The notes under the pieces were generated by a model. The model worked only from the letters and a program-made list of their open reading frames with translations, was not told the DNA's origin and did no database searches. From NCBI RefSeq assembly GCF_004138165.1, contig NZ_RYFF01000017.1, positions 49,682 through 113,681 on the forward strand: a stretch of DNA of 64,000 bases. The letters run 5' to 3'. The stretch is from Candidatus Chloroploca sp. Khr17. GTDB taxonomy: Bacteria > Chloroflexota > Chloroflexia > Chloroflexales > Chloroflexaceae. A program made the position numbers and the translations under genes. Below are positions 25,020-35,183 of the stretch, piece by piece; positions within the stretch are counted from its first letter, which is position 1, and each line of letters begins with the position of its first letter.

Positions 25020-28000
25020 ATGGTGAGTCTTGCTGATCTCAGGCGCGCGTTGGTGGGGTTGCCCTCGTTTGAGGGGTTGGCTACGTGCCTGCAAGATCAT
25101 CCTGCGCATGTACGGGTTGCCCCACTGCCGTCCGCTGGGCGTACACCTGTTGTTGCGGCACTTACATCCGTGCAGCGCGCCCCTTTGTTGTATCTGCTGT
25201 CGAGTGCCGACCTGGCCTTGCGTGCCGCCGAAGATCTGCGTCAATGGCTTGGCCCCGAGGCGGTGCTGCTCTATCCGGCCAGCGACGCCCTGCCCTATGA
25301 ACATATGTCGCCCGGCGCCCCCGTGATCGCCGGGCGCCTCCGGGTTCTCCAGCGCCTCGCAGCCTTTGATGCGACGCAGCCGACCGCGCCATTGGTGATC
25401 GTGGCCCCGGTCAAGGCGCTGCTTCAGCCAACCCTTACCCCAACCGAGTTGGCACGGGCGATGCTGGCCCTGCAACGTGGTCAACAGATCAATCAGGATG
25501 AGTTGCTTCATCGCCTGATTCGCCTGGGCTATCGCCACGCGCCGACGGTTGAAGAGCCGGGCGAGGTGACGCGCCGCGGCGATCTGGTGGATGTCTGGCC
25601 GCCCGCTGATGAACATCCGTTGCGGATCGAGTTCTTTGGCGATGAAATTGATAATCTTCGTCGTTTTGAGGTTGCAACGCAGCGCAGTACCGCCCGGGTT
25701 GCCAGCGTGATGCTCGGTCCTCCGCACGAGATTCCACTCTGGCGGCGCGATGAGGCCTTGATCCACATCAGGGCGCTGACGCTTGATCAGTTGCGCCGTG
25801 AGTCCCGACTTGAGTGGGAAGCCGCCCTTGAGCGGTTGGAGCATGGCGACCGTTTCGAGGGACGTGCGTTTTTTGCGCCCTTTTTTCGTCAGTTTGAGCA
25901 TGAAGCAACGGGTTCGTTGCTGGCTCATCTGCCCGTAGGCAGCGCGGTGCTCTTTTCTGAAGCCCAGTTTCTCCGCCGCCACGCGCGTGATCTCCATGAA
26001 CATGCCGAAAATCAGCGCGCCCGCCTGCTTGAGGCCGCTGAATTGCCGAGCGCCTTTCCACGCCCCTATCTGCTCTGGCACGAGCTCTTTCCTGCCGAGC
26101 TTGCCTTGCCCGATGAGCCAGCCGAGGCGCTGCCTGCGGCTGTGAGCGCCCCGCCGACCTGGCCCGGCCTGACGCTGATCGACCTGAGCAATAATGACGC
26201 GGATGTGCCTGGTTCGGTAACACCTTGCCTTGCCCCGCCCCTCTTTCAGCCTGCCGAACTCTTTGGCGGCCAATTCCGCCGTCTGGTTGATGATCTTGTC
26301 GCCAGGTTGCAACGAGGTGAGCGCGTAGTTGCTGTGACGGGACAGGCGGCCCGGTTGTATGAACTGGTCGAAGAACGCTTGCCGTCTTCGGGGTTTCAGG
26401 TGATCCACGGCGCCCTTGAGGCTGGCTGGCGGCTCAACGAGGTGAATCTGACGCTCTATACCGATGCCGAGATCTTTGGTGTACGGCAGCGACGCCCGTT
26501 GAGCGAGCGGCGCAAGTCGCTGCGTGGTGTCGATGAGCGGGCCGCTTTTGTGCGCGGGCTGAAGACCGGCGATTATGTGGTACACATCGAGCACGGTATT
26601 GCGCTCTATGATGGCTTGATCAGGCGTACCGTCGGTGAGATCGAGCGTGAATATCTGGTGCTGCGCTATGCCGCAGGCGACAAGATCTATGTGCCGGTTG
26701 ACCAGGTGGATCGCGTCACTCGTTATGTCGGGGCCGGCGATGGCACCCCGACCCTCACCCGCCTTGGGACGCAGGATTGGGAACGGGCCAAGCGCAAGGC
26801 TCGTGCTGCTGTCCAGGATCTTGCCCAGGATCTGCTCAACCTTTATGCCAAACGCCGCTTGAGCCAGGGCCACCACTTTAGCCCCGATAATGAATGGCAA
26901 CACGAGCTCGAAGCCGCGTTTCCCTTTCTTGAGACTGATGACCAGTTGCAGGCAATTAGCGACGTCAAAGCCGATATGGAGCAGTCGGTGCCGATGGATC
27001 GCTTGATCTGCGGCGATGTTGGCTTTGGCAAGACCGAGGTTGCGCTGCGTGCGGCGTTCAAGGCGATCCAGGACGGCAAGCAAGTCGCTGTCCTGGTGCC
27101 GACAACGGTGCTTGCCCAGCAACACTTCGATACCTTTACCCGTCGGATGGCGGCCTTTCCCGTGATGGTCGAGATGCTCTCGCGTTTTCGTTCGCCCAAA
27201 GCCCAGGATCAGATCGTTCAGGCCCTCGCACGTGGTCAGGTCGATGTGGTCATTGGCACGCACCGGTTGCTCTCCAAAGATGTCCATTTCAAAGATCTCG
27301 GCTTGGTGGTGGTTGATGAAGAACAGCGCTTTGGCGTGCGGCACAAAGAGCGCCTCAAGCAGTTGCGGGCCCAGGTTGATGTGCTGACCCTCACGGCGAC
27401 CCCGATTCCGCGCACACTCCATATGGCGATGGCAGGGATTCGCGATCTGAGTGTGATTGACACCCCGCCCGAAGAACGAGTGCCGATCAAAACCTATGTC
27501 TTGCCCTATGACGAGGCGCTGATTCGCGAGGCGATTCTACGCGAAGTAGAGCGTGAAGGACAGATCTATTTTGTGCATAATCGGGTGCAGAGCATTTACC
27601 ATGTTGCCAACCGGATCCGCCATCTTGTGCCCGAGGTGCGGATCGGGGTGGGACATGGGCAGCTGCAAGAGCGCGAACTCGAGCGCGTGATGCTCGATTT
27701 TTTCGAAGGCCGCCATGACGTGCTTGTCTGTACCACGATTATCGAGAGCGGGCTGGATGTCTCCAATGCCAACACGATCATTATTGACGATGCGACCAAC
27801 TACGGGTTAGCCCAGCTCTACCAGTTGCGCGGGCGGGTCGGGCGCAGTGCGAATCGTGCCTATGCCTACCTGCTCTACAAACAAGACAAACCGATGACCG
27901 CCGAGGCGCAGGCGCGGCTCGAAGCGATCCAAGAGGCCAACGAACTCGGGGCGGGCTTTCGGGTCGCCATGCGTGACCTCGAAATCCGGGGGGCGGGCAA

Positions 28001-28655
28001 TCTCCTCGGTGCCGAACAGAGCGGCCACATTGCCGCCGTGGGCTTTGACCTCTATTCGCGGCTACTCGAACAAGCGGTCAAACAGCTCAAGGCGAGCGTT
28101 GATCAGCCCCAGCTGCCCCTTGCACCTGACCAACCCGACACCCCAGCCGCCACTGCCGAACGTGACCGGGCGCGGATGGCCGATGCCGTCAGCAAACTCG
28201 TGATCAGCGAGAAGATCCTCGTTGCGCCGCTCGTTACCCTCGATTTGCCGCTGACCGCGTATCTTCCCACCGACTACATTGCCGACGACCAGGTACGCCT
28301 GGGCGTCTATCAGCGCATGGTCGCGGCGCAGACGCTTGCCGACGTCAAAGAACTGCGCACCGAGTTGCAGGATCGTTTTGGTGAACCCCCGCGTGCCGCC
28401 CTGCACCTGCTCACCTGGCTGCAGATCAAAGCCCTAGCGTTGCAGGCTGGGGTAAGTTCGGTGATCACCAGTGGCGACGAATTCATCATCCGCCTACCAA
28501 TCCTCGAATCATCGGCCCGCGAACGCCTCCGGCGGCGCTATGGCCGCGACCCTGGCGTCAAAATTGGCCCCCAATTTGTGCGCCTCGACCGGCGCCGCCT
28601 CAATCACGACTGGAGCGACAAGATCATGGGTGTCCTGGAGGTCATAGGGGCGTAG
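25020..28655 (+). CDS. mfd: Transcription-repair coupling factor Mfd
   Basis: A 1211-residue ATP-dependent DNA translocase that removes stalled RNA polymerase from lesions and recruits UvrA. The N-terminal UvrB-like modules (~1-350) come first. The RNA-polymerase-interacting domain follows (~505-570, with [17 protein letters not shown]). The RecG-like motor comes next, with Walker [10 protein letters not shown] near 665 and DEEQ near 767, then the second motor half with FVHNRVQSI and the TRG-type [10 protein letters not shown] segment, and the C-terminal TRCF domain (~1000-1150). The length is close to the family norm (E. coli 1148). It has its own extended -10 promoter and converges with aat 7 bases after its stop, with no hairpin between them. 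Confidence 0.97.
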   Translation: MVSLADLRRALVGLPSFEGLATCLQDHPAHVRVAPLPSAGRTPVVAALTSVQRAPLLYLLSSADLALRAAEDLRQWLGPEAVLLYPASDALPYEHMSPGAPVIAGRLRVLQRLAAFDATQPTAPLVIVAPVKALLQPTLTPTELARAMLALQRGQQINQDELLHRLIRLGYRHAPTVEEPGEVTRRGDLVDVWPPADEHPLRIEFFGDEIDNLRRFEVATQRSTARVASVMLGPPHEIPLWRRDEALIHIRALTLDQLRRESRLEWEAALERLEHGDRFEGRAFFAPFFRQFEHEATGSLLAHLPVGSAVLFSEAQFLRRHARDLHEHAENQRARLLEAAELPSAFPRPYLLWHELFPAELALPDEPAEALPAAVSAPPTWPGLTLIDLSNNDADVPGSVTPCLAPPLFQPAELFGGQFRRLVDDLVARLQRGERVVAVTGQAARLYELVEERLPSSGFQVIHGALEAGWRLNEVNLTLYTDAEIFGVRQRRPLSERRKSLRGVDERAAFVRGLKTGDYVVHIEHGIALYDGLIRRTVGEIEREYLVLRYAAGDKIYVPVDQVDRVTRYVGAGDGTPTLTRLGTQDWERAKRKARAAVQDLAQDLLNLYAKRRLSQGHHFSPDNEWQHELEAAFPFLETDDQLQAISDVKADMEQSVPMDRLICGDVGFGKTEVALRAAFKAIQDGKQVAVLVPTTVLAQQHFDTFTRRMAAFPVMVEMLSRFRSPKAQDQIVQALARGQVDVVIGTHRLLSKDVHFKDLGLVVVDEEQRFGVRHKERLKQLRAQVDVLTLTATPIPRTLHMAMAGIRDLSVIDTPPEERVPIKTYVLPYDEALIREAILREVEREGQIYFVHNRVQSIYHVANRIRHLVPEVRIGVGHGQLQERELERVMLDFFEGRHDVLVCTTIIESGLDVSNANTIIIDDATNYGLAQLYQLRGRVGRSANRAYAYLLYKQDKPMTAEAQARLEAIQEANELGAGFRVAMRDLEIRGAGNLLGAEQSGHIAAVGFDLYSRLLEQAVKQLKASVDQPQLPLAPDQPDTPAATAERDRARMADAVSKLVISEKILVAPLVTLDLPLTAYLPTDYIADDQVRLGVYQRMVAAQTLADVKELRTELQDRFGEPPRAALHLLTWLQIKALALQAGVSSVITSGDEFIIRLPILESSARERLRRRYGRDPGVKIGPQFVRLDRRRLNHDWSDKIMGVLEVIGA

Positions 28656-28662
28656 GGACGAG

Positions 28663-29400
28663 CTAAAAATATACCTTCATCGTTATAGCCTGGGCCAGCA
28701 ATTGCTCGAATTGAGCCCTGGGCACCTCATATGCACCACACTGAAGGGTAGCGTTCGTGATCTCCTGGACATCATGCAGCACAAAACCCCGAGTTCCGAG
28801 ATGCTCGTTTAACCGAGCGAAGCCCACTTTACTTGCATGGCTCTCGCGGTAAAATTGACTTTCGGTGGCAAAATACCCACCAATGGCAACACCATAACCA
28901 CCACCGACCAATTTTCCTTCACGCCAGACTTCAAAACTATGGGCATAGCCTGCTTTATGGATGCGTATATAGGCTGCAATAATTCTTGGTGTAATCCAGA
29001 TCTTTTCACGACCTGGCACTGGTTCGGCACATGCGTGAATGACACGCTCAAAAGCTTGATCAAAGGTAACCTCAAAATAATTTTTCCGCATCAATCTTTT
29101 GGCATTTCCTTCGACGCGAAAACCTGCACCAATGGGTAAAAGAGCACGAACCTCTGGATTGTGCCATCGAATAATGTCGAGTCTTCCGGGCAAGGGATAA
29201 TAACCCTGCCGATACCGCTCAAGCACGTGCGGTTCACCTAATTTTGTCTCTTCGCGTAGGATGATTGCGGCAGCCTCGCAAACGACTGGCCGTACGCATT
29301 GTTTTATACGTTGGAGCGCAAACGTATAGTACATTGATGTCATAGCCTCAGATGCATCAGGAATGATTTCGCTCATTTTAGCTTCGCACAAGGAAGCCAT
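28663..29400 (-). CDS. aat: Leucyl/phenylalanyl-tRNA-protein transferase
   Basis: A 245-residue enzyme that adds Leu or Phe from tRNA to proteins with N-terminal Arg or Lys, marking them for ClpS/ClpAP in the N-degron pathway. Family signatures are RQGYYPLP near 64, RKNYFEVTFDQAFERVI near 104-120, YIRIHKAGYAHSFEVW near 146-161 and GGYFATESQFYRESHASK near 173-190. Several in-frame ATG codons exist; MSEIIPD (ninth codon) is an alternative start. Its GC is visibly lower (about 48%, estimated by eye) than that of its neighbours, which suggests later acquisition. It lies 18 bases downstream of the Crp/Fnr gene on the same strand. Confidence 0.93.
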   Translation of the reverse strand: MASLCEAKMSEIIPDASEAMTSMYYTFALQRIKQCVRPVVCEAAAIILREETKLGEPHVLERYRQGYYPLPGRLDIIRWHNPEVRALLPIGAGFRVEGNAKRLMRKNYFEVTFDQAFERVIHACAEPVPGREKIWITPRIIAAYIRIHKAGYAHSFEVWREGKLVGGGYGVAIGGYFATESQFYRESHASKVGFARLNEHLGTRGFVLHDVQEITNATLQCGAYEVPRAQFEQLLAQAITMKVYF

Positions 29401-29418
29401 CTACCAGGAAGAGCCTCA

Positions 29419-30135
29419 TTATTTTAGTTCAGCACGCTCACTCAATGCACGCAACCCATCCTCATCAAGCAGAATGACACACCCACGCTTGAGTTCGATC
29501 AAGCCAAGCGAACGGAATTCGTTCAAGATTTTGGTGGCCGTCTCGCGATAGGTGCCGCTCATTTCACCGAGGGCTTCGTGGGTAAACCGCACCTCCGGCG
29601 GGCCGACGACCTGGCGAAAGAGGCGTGGTTTGGGGGGGCGTGCGAGTTCGAGCAGCAACCCGGCCATCCGCTGGGGCAGGCTCTTGAAGGCAAAATCCGA
29701 GAGGCGCTGCTCGGCGGTGATCAACCGTTGGCCCAGAATCTCGGCAATGCGGGTCGCGATGCGTGGATCGCTGAGCAGCATGCTTTTGACATCTTCGCGA
29801 CTCATCAAACAGAGCAAACACGGCCCCATGGCCTCGGCATAACTCTGGTGAAGGCGCTGCCCAAGCAGGGCCATTTCGCCAAAAATTGTCCCCGCGTCAA
29901 GCACGGCCGTCGTCAGGGCTTTGCCATCAGCCGAGAGGCGATAGAGGCGGACGCGGCCCTCTTTGAGGATAAAAAGTACCTCAGGGGCCTCTTCGGGCGA
30001 GAAAAAGACGGTGCCACTGGCAACCTGTTGCATCGGCGCACGTTTGCCGAGCAACTCGACCTCATCAGGCGCGAGATCGCGAAAAATATCGATATCACGG
30101 AGGTAGCTGAGTTTATCGGGCAACCCGTCGTTCAT
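29419..30135 (-). CDS. Crp/Fnr-family transcription regulator
   Basis: A 238-residue regulator. The start at 30135 is chosen because AAGGAG lies 7 bases upstream; 27 further in-frame codons precede it without a ribosome-binding site. Residues ~15-135 form the cyclic-nucleotide-binding-like beta-barrel (VLFILKEGRVRLYRLSADGK, GTIFGEMALLGQ). Residues ~145-235 form the C-terminal helix and winged HTH (FTHEALGEMSGTYRETATKIL). No N-terminal cysteine cluster for an Fe-S centre is present, so it is not an oxygen-sensing FNR. The arginine that contacts cAMP phosphate in Crp is not evident, so the effector is unknown. It follows a histidine kinase gene (162-base gap) and precedes aat. Confidence 0.9.
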   Translation of the reverse strand: MNDGLPDKLSYLRDIDIFRDLAPDEVELLGKRAPMQQVASGTVFFSPEEAPEVLFILKEGRVRLYRLSADGKALTTAVLDAGTIFGEMALLGQRLHQSYAEAMGPCLLCLMSREDVKSMLLSDPRIATRIAEILGQRLITAEQRLSDFAFKSLPQRMAGLLLELARPPKPRLFRQVVGPPEVRFTHEALGEMSGTYRETATKILNEFRSLGLIELKRGCVILLDEDGLRALSERAELK

Positions 30136-30297
30136 CCGTGCTCCTTGCACTATGTCCACCTCGTTCGTGCCCGCGGACTGCGCAAGCCCTCGTCCACAGC
30201 TTTGCCGCGTCCCCATCGGCTAGAGGCAATCCTTTTCAAAGAAGTTCACGCGAAGGGTTCGCTCACGTACGTGAAAAACTGCGCTGGCTGGGAGGCG

Positions 30298-31932
30298 TCA
30301 CGAGAGCGGAATGCGCAATTCAACCGTCGTTCCCCTGGTCAATTCGGAACGAATGCGGAGGTCGGCCCCGATCAGGCGTGCGCGTTCTTTCATATTGAGC
30401 AGACCGAGGCTCCCGCGGATATTGTAGCTGTTTTCAACGGACGCAACATTGAACCCACGGCCACGGTCACGAACACTGGCAACAAACGTATCTTCTTCCA
30501 TATACAGATAGATCGTAATAACATCACTATGTGCATGTTTTCGGGCATTGGTTGTTGCTTCTTGAATAATAATGAAAGCCGCCGCTTCACGTTCGGCAGG
30601 AAGCCGTGGCATATTGGACGGGGCTTCGAGGCGCAGGCGGGTCTCGGCGCCAGAAGGGTCACGCCAGCGCTCAACATACTGTTCAAGCGTCTTGACGAGG
30701 CCTTGCGTTTCAAGGCCAAGGGGCCGCAACTCAAAGAGCAGCGTCCGAATATCGTGCGTCGTCTTATTGACCAGTTCGGCGAGTGTATCGAGTTCATCGG
30801 GGAGGCGTTCGGGCATCGCCTTGAAGAGCTTTTTGATAAACTCGATATTCATCGCAATCGCGGCAATGCTCTGCGTCGGGCCATCGTGGAGATCGCGGGC
30901 AATCGCGTGACGCACATCGGCTTCTTTGGTCAAGATGCGTTCATGCTCTTGCTTGAGGCTCTGGTAGAGGCGGGCATTTTCAATCGCAATCGCGGCCTGG
31001 GCAGCGAGCGTTGTCAAGAGTTGCATATCCTGATCGGTAAAAGGCCGACCATCAATTGTATTAAGCAGTTGCATCGCCCCGATGGTGCGATCTTTGAGGC
31101 GCATCGGCACACAGAGGATCGAACGCGTAATGAACTCGGCCTCGCGCCCGATCGCGTCGTACCAACGGGTATCCTGCTCAACGTCATTAACCACCTGGCC
31201 CACGCCGTGGGTGGTCACCCAGCCGACGATGCCCTTGTCGGCGGGCATGCGATACTGCTTGGGTTCATCGGGGAGATCGAGCACCAGTTCATTGCGTTCT
31301 TCATCGAGCATAAAGATCGAACACCGCTCGGCCCCGACCACCTTGGGTGCGCGGAGCTTGATGTCATTCAAGAGGCTATTGAGGTCGAGGTTGACGGCGA
31401 GTGACTGTCCAATTTCATAGAGCAGATTCAATTCACGCAGGTCGCGTTCGGCGCGGCGCAACATCGCAATCTTATCGGCTTCACCGCCAATGGCACGCAC
31501 GAGCAGCACGAGCAATTCTTCGTCGAGAGAAGACCCGCCGGTCGCGCTATCCAGGGCCGATTGTTGATCAATCACCAGATGCAACAGGCCAACCCCTTGC
31601 CCGCCGCTGCGTAGCGGCAATTCGATCAGATCATGCCCATCATCGAGAGAATAACTGCCGACGATCGGCTCGCTTCCCTCTTCGCGGCGCCCAAAGCCGT
31701 GGCGGGCCTGATCGATCAGCGTGCGCGCTTCGTCATTCAGCGGGCCGTGCTCAAGCCTGAGTAGATCGCCATACGGATTGACATAAAGCAACGCCCCGGA
31801 CTGCGCCGGCCAGAAGGTGATCAGCCGTTCCAGCGACGAAGCGAGCAACTCAGAGACGCCCTGATGGCCGCCAGCAATCAGTAACTGGCTCAAGGTTTCA
31901 AGGTGGCGCTGGTTGAGGGCAATTGGTGACAT
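30298..31932 (-). CDS. GAF-domain sensor histidine kinase (NarL-partner type)
   Basis: A 544-residue kinase. The ATG at 31932 is preferred because GGAGG lies 7 bases upstream; nine codons further up is a weaker start. It has no membrane segments, so it is cytoplasmic. An N-terminal GAF-like domain (~10-150) is followed by a second, better-defined GAF (~170-320), a HisKA_3 dimerisation domain with H349 in ARDLHDGPTQ, and an ATPase domain with N-box QEATTNARKHAHS and G-box GRGFN...GSLGLLNMKERA. This class usually phosphorylates LuxR/NarL-type response regulators, but none is nearby. The adjacent Crp/Fnr gene may be a functional partner, which is inference only. Confidence 0.92.
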   Translation of the reverse strand: MSPIALNQRHLETLSQLLIAGGHQGVSELLASSLERLITFWPAQSGALLYVNPYGDLLRLEHGPLNDEARTLIDQARHGFGRREEGSEPIVGSYSLDDGHDLIELPLRSGGQGVGLLHLVIDQQSALDSATGGSSLDEELLVLLVRAIGGEADKIAMLRRAERDLRELNLLYEIGQSLAVNLDLNSLLNDIKLRAPKVVGAERCSIFMLDEERNELVLDLPDEPKQYRMPADKGIVGWVTTHGVGQVVNDVEQDTRWYDAIGREAEFITRSILCVPMRLKDRTIGAMQLLNTIDGRPFTDQDMQLLTTLAAQAAIAIENARLYQSLKQEHERILTKEADVRHAIARDLHDGPTQSIAAIAMNIEFIKKLFKAMPERLPDELDTLAELVNKTTHDIRTLLFELRPLGLETQGLVKTLEQYVERWRDPSGAETRLRLEAPSNMPRLPAEREAAAFIIIQEATTNARKHAHSDVITIYLYMEEDTFVASVRDRGRGFNVASVENSYNIRGSLGLLNMKERARLIGADLRIRSELTRGTTVELRIPLS

Positions 31933-31980
31933 AGACGGGCCTCCGGCGGGGTTTTGCATAAGAGGGTTATCAACGTCGTC

Positions 31981-32005
31981 ACCCTGCCAGCAAAGCTGGC
32001 AGGGT
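31981..32005 (-). terminator. Hairpin after sucD
   Basis: A perfect 11-bp stem (ACCCTGCCAGC and its complement) with a 3-base loop lies 9 bases after the sucD stop on the minus strand. There is no T-run. Confidence 0.55.
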
Positions 32006-32013
32006 GACGATGC

Positions 32014-32904
32014 TTAACTCACGGCACGTGCGTCCATTGCCTCTTTGATCAACTGAGCGATATCGGTGGGTTGGCGGGCAACACTCACGCCGACGGCTTC
32101 AAGCGCCTTGATCTTCTCCTGGGCCGTCCCCTCACCACCGCTAATAATGGCCCCGGCGTGGCCCATGCGTTTGCCTTCGGGCGCTGTCTGACCGGCGATG
32201 AAACTGACAACGGGCTTGGTCACGTGGGCTTTGATGAAATTGGCCGCCTGGATCTCGGCATCGCCACCGATCTCACCGAGCAATACGATCGCTTCAGTTT
32301 CAGGATCTTCCTGGAACATCGTCAGCACGTCAATGAAATTGGTGCCGATAATCGGATCGCCCCCGATCCCGATGATCGTCGTCTGACCAATGCCAAGGCG
32401 GGTCAAGGCATCAACGGCTTCGTAGGTAAGCGTACCTGATTTGCTGACGACGCCAACCGGCCCGGGCACTGCAATATTGCCAGGAATAATGCCGACCTTG
32501 GCCTGACCGGGGCTCAGCAGGCCGGGGCAGTTGGGCCCAACGAGGCGCACGCCACACTCTTCGACAAAGGCATAGGTCGCGACCATATCGAGGGCTGGCA
32601 CACCCTCGGTAATACAGACAATCAGCGGGATACCAGCCGCAGCTGACTCGCGAATAGCATCGGGGGCAAAGGCTGCCGGTACATAGATGACCGAGGTGTT
32701 GGCCCCCGTCGCCTGCACCGCCTCTTTGACCGTATTAAAGACAGGAACGCGATCTTCAATGGCCGACTGCCCTCCACGACCGGGCACCACCCCGGCGACC
32801 ACGTTGGTGCCATAATCAAGCATCGCCCGCGTATGGAAGGCCCCTTCTTTCCCGGTGATCCCCTGCACAAGTAGGCGCGTCTCTTTGTTGATCAGAATGC
32901 TCAA
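32014..32904 (-). CDS. sucD: Succinyl-CoA synthetase (ADP-forming), alpha subunit
   Basis: A 296-residue subunit of the TCA-cycle enzyme that converts succinyl-CoA to succinate with ATP synthesis; it binds CoA and carries the phosphohistidine. The N-terminal Rossmann domain has [10 protein letters not shown]. The ligase domain has [16 protein letters not shown] and the phosphohistidine H249 in [11 protein letters not shown]. The TTG at 32904 is preferred: GGAGGAG stands 3-5 bases upstream, and the product then starts (M)[11 protein letters not shown] as in the family. An ATG four codons upstream (32916) lacks a ribosome-binding site. The beta subunit sucC is not adjacent, an uncommon but known separation. 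Confidence 0.93.
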   Translation of the reverse strand: MSILINKETRLLVQGITGKEGAFHTRAMLDYGTNVVAGVVPGRGGQSAIEDRVPVFNTVKEAVQATGANTSVIYVPAAFAPDAIRESAAAGIPLIVCITEGVPALDMVATYAFVEECGVRLVGPNCPGLLSPGQAKVGIIPGNIAVPGPVGVVSKSGTLTYEAVDALTRLGIGQTTIIGIGGDPIIGTNFIDVLTMFQEDPETEAIVLLGEIGGDAEIQAANFIKAHVTKPVVSFIAGQTAPEGKRMGHAGAIISGGEGTAQEKIKALEAVGVSVARQPTDIAQLIKEAMDARAVS

Positions 32905-32974
32905 AGTCTCCTCCATGACTCTACACTTGAACGGTACCGCTCAGAACCTTCGGTTGTCGTAGGAGAGTGCAGTC

Positions 32975-33724
32975 TTACGCTTCGGCCACAATCGCCACGC
33001 CGGCACTCGTGCCAATGCGATCCGCGCCGGCTTCGATGAGGGCCTGGGCCGTGGCGAGGGTGCGGATGCCACCCGAAGCTTTTACCCCGATATGCGGCCC
33101 AACCACCTGCCGCATCAGGCGAATGTCGGCGACCGTGGCCCCGCCACCAGCAAAACCGGTACTGGTTTTGACAAAATCGGCCCCGGTACGCACGGCCAGC
33201 AGACAAGCCGCCACCTTTTCTTCCTCGGTCAGCAAGGCGGTTTCAATGATGACTTTGACGAGCGCCCCGGCGGCGTGGCTTGCTTCAATTACGGCGTGCA
33301 GATCGTGGGCTGTTTCACGCCATTCACCCGCTTTGAGCCTGCCGATGGCAAGTACCATGTCAATCTCGCGGGCTCCGTTATCCAGTGCTTCTTGCGTTTC
33401 AAACACTTTGCAGGCGGTCGTGCTGGCCCCCGAAGGAAAGCCCACCACGGTACAGATGGCAACGGCTGTGTTGGCAAGCAGTTGCGCACAGAGCGAGACA
33501 AAGATGGGACTGATGCAGACACTGGCAAAATGATGTTCAGCTGCCTCACGACAGAGTTGCTCGATCTGAGGCGTGACGGCCTCGGGTTTGACAATGGTAT
33601 GGTCAATCAGGTGGGCAATTGGCGTTGTTGACGGGTCAAGTGTGGGGCGCACAAGTGGCGCTCCTGAGGGGAGATCGGGTATGGCAGCGAGTTGCTGTGT
33701 AACCTGAGTGATCAGTGCTTCCAT
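32975..33724 (-). CDS. deoC: Deoxyribose-phosphate aldolase
   Basis: A 249-residue class I aldolase that cleaves 2-deoxyribose-5-phosphate to glyceraldehyde-3-phosphate and acetaldehyde in nucleoside salvage. The Schiff-base lysine is K186 in DFVKTSTGF. LIDHTIVKP, CTVVGFPSGA, EIDMVLAIG and the phosphate-binding KASGGIRT with GTSAG near the end are all present. The N-terminus is about 30 residues longer than the compact bacterial form. It is the first gene of the minus-strand series and has a divergent promoter region shared with potA. Confidence 0.95.
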   Translation of the reverse strand: MEALITQVTQQLAAIPDLPSGAPLVRPTLDPSTTPIAHLIDHTIVKPEAVTPQIEQLCREAAEHHFASVCISPIFVSLCAQLLANTAVAICTVVGFPSGASTTACKVFETQEALDNGAREIDMVLAIGRLKAGEWRETAHDLHAVIEASHAAGALVKVIIETALLTEEEKVAACLLAVRTGADFVKTSTGFAGGGATVADIRLMRQVVGPHIGVKASGGIRTLATAQALIEAGADRIGTSAGVAIVAEA

Positions 33725-33852
33725 CGAACTTCCTCGTAGCCAGGAACAACCCCACGTCGCTGCGCCTGGTCAGGTATGGGGCCGTCCACACAGAGAGCGA
33801 GCGCCTTCTTTCAGGATGTGATGAGCGTATGTGTGGAGAAAGAGTAGCGCCT

Positions 33853-33882
33853 ATTGTAACATACCTTGCTCGCCTCTGGCAG
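33853..33882 (-). promoter_or_regulatory. Promoter of deoC
   Basis: On the minus strand: -35 CTGCCA (four matches to consensus), 18-base spacer, -10 TACAAT (33853-33858). Confidence 0.4.
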
Positions 33883-33902
33883 TGATGAGGCAGGTTAAAA
33901 TG

Positions 33903-33911
33903 TGGTACACT
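33903..33911 (+). promoter_or_regulatory. Extended -10 promoter of potABC
   Basis: TG-G-TACACT is an extended -10 element about 110 bases before the potA start. This implies a leader of roughly 100 nucleotides in which no known riboswitch was recognised. Confidence 0.4.
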
Positions 33912-34019
33912 AGTCCAAGACAAACCCCTAAACCTTACCGTATGGGAAATCCAGGCAATGATGGCTGGCGTTGGTGCAAACGTACCATGCGCTCGGTTGA
34001 CTCTGCGTAGGAGAAGGCC

Positions 34020-35123
34020 TTGCACAAAGGATATGCGATCGAACTTGCAAATGTGGTCAAGCGTTTTGGCGAGGTCGCTGCCGTCGATCATGTGACCTTG
34101 CAGATCCACGATGGTGAGTTTTTTTCGTTGCTTGGGCCAAGTGGTTGTGGCAAGACGACAACCTTGCGCATGATTGCTGGGTTCGAGTATCCGTCGGGCG
34201 GCGAGCTTATGATTCATGGTCGGCCGATGGCAACCGTGCCGCCCCATCATCGCCCGGTCAATACGGTCTTTCAGTCATATGCGCTCTTTCCCCATATGAC
34301 CGTCGCGCAGAATGTTGCCTTTGGCTTGAAGATGAAGCGGGTGCCCAAGGCTGAATTGGGGGCACGCGTGCAGGCTGCGCTCGACATGGTGCGCCTTGCG
34401 GGCTTCGCCGAGCGCTATCCCCGCCAGATGTCGGGCGGTCAGCAGCAGCGCGTGGCCCTGGCACGGGCGTTGGTCAATCAGCCCGAGGTACTCTTGCTTG
34501 ATGAGCCGCTCGGGGCCCTTGACCAGAAGTTGCGCAAAGAGATGCAACTTGAACTGAAGAGTTTGCAACATCGCGTCGGCATTACGTTTATTTTTGTCAC
34601 CCACGACCAGGAAGAAGCCTTGACGATGTCCGATCGCATTGCCGTCATGAACCAGGGCAAGGTCTTGCAGGTTGGCACGCCGACCGAGATCTATGAGCGT
34701 CCCACATGCAAGTTTGTCGCTGATTTTATTGGCGAGACCAATTTTATCGAGGGCAAGGTGGTTGAACAGGGTGACGAGTATGCGACAATTCAAACGCCCG
34801 ATGGTCTGCAATTGCGTGGGTATACGCCGCTTCCGGTCAACGTTGGCGAGGCTGCGACGCTCTCGTTACGTCCTGAAAAGGCGCGACTCATTTTGCCCAT
34901 CCACGCACGCCCCGACGATGCCTTCACGATGCCCGTCCATGTCGAAATGATCACGTATATTGGCTCGGATACGCGCATTACGGTGCGGCTCAATGAAGGC
35001 CGAACCCTCGATGTCTGGGAACAGAATACCCTCAGTACCCTTGATCGCAATGCCTACTGGCAACCCGGTGAGGCAGCGGTGCTCGTCTGCCCGCCGGCCA
35101 ATGCGCTCGTCTTGACTGAATAG
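34020..35123 (+). CDS. potA: Spermidine/putrescine ABC importer, ATP-binding protein
   Basis: A 367-residue cytoplasmic ATPase of the polyamine importer. Walker A is GPSGCGKTT near 41-49, signature MSGGQQQRVALARAL near 140, and Walker B LLLDEPLGALD near 160, with the switch H in VTHDQEEAL. The C-terminal TOBE_2 domain (~285-365) is present. The start is TTG, with AGGAGAAGG just upstream. It leads a potABCD set. Iron(III)- and spermidine-type ATPases are close relatives; the potD-like binding protein downstream favours polyamines. Confidence 0.93.
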   Translation: MHKGYAIELANVVKRFGEVAAVDHVTLQIHDGEFFSLLGPSGCGKTTTLRMIAGFEYPSGGELMIHGRPMATVPPHHRPVNTVFQSYALFPHMTVAQNVAFGLKMKRVPKAELGARVQAALDMVRLAGFAERYPRQMSGGQQQRVALARALVNQPEVLLLDEPLGALDQKLRKEMQLELKSLQHRVGITFIFVTHDQEEALTMSDRIAVMNQGKVLQVGTPTEIYERPTCKFVADFIGETNFIEGKVVEQGDEYATIQTPDGLQLRGYTPLPVNVGEAATLSLRPEKARLILPIHARPDDAFTMPVHVEMITYIGSDTRITVRLNEGRTLDVWEQNTLSTLDRNAYWQPGEAAVLVCPPANALVLTE

Positions 35124-35183
35124 TGGGGAGCGTTTGCGTGCGACCGTGCCCTGGATGTTCCGACAGAGAAGCGGAGGAAGCAC

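Noticed and set aside
24969..27422. Long open frame (817 codons) on the minus strand inside mfd
   Set aside because: It mirrors the high-GC codon bias of mfd on the plus strand, shows no domain, and is low in complexity of function-like motifs. mfd is certain.
29419..30135. True FNR (oxygen-sensing) assignment
   Set aside because: The N-terminal cysteine cluster needed for the 4Fe-4S centre is absent.
29578..31404. 608-codon open frame on the plus strand across the Crp/Fnr and histidine-kinase genes
   Set aside because: The minus-strand proteins have clear family motifs and ribosome-binding sites. The plus-strand product has none.
33912..34019. Riboswitch in the potA leader
   Set aside because: The ~100-base leader can form local stems, but no known riboswitch consensus was recognised.
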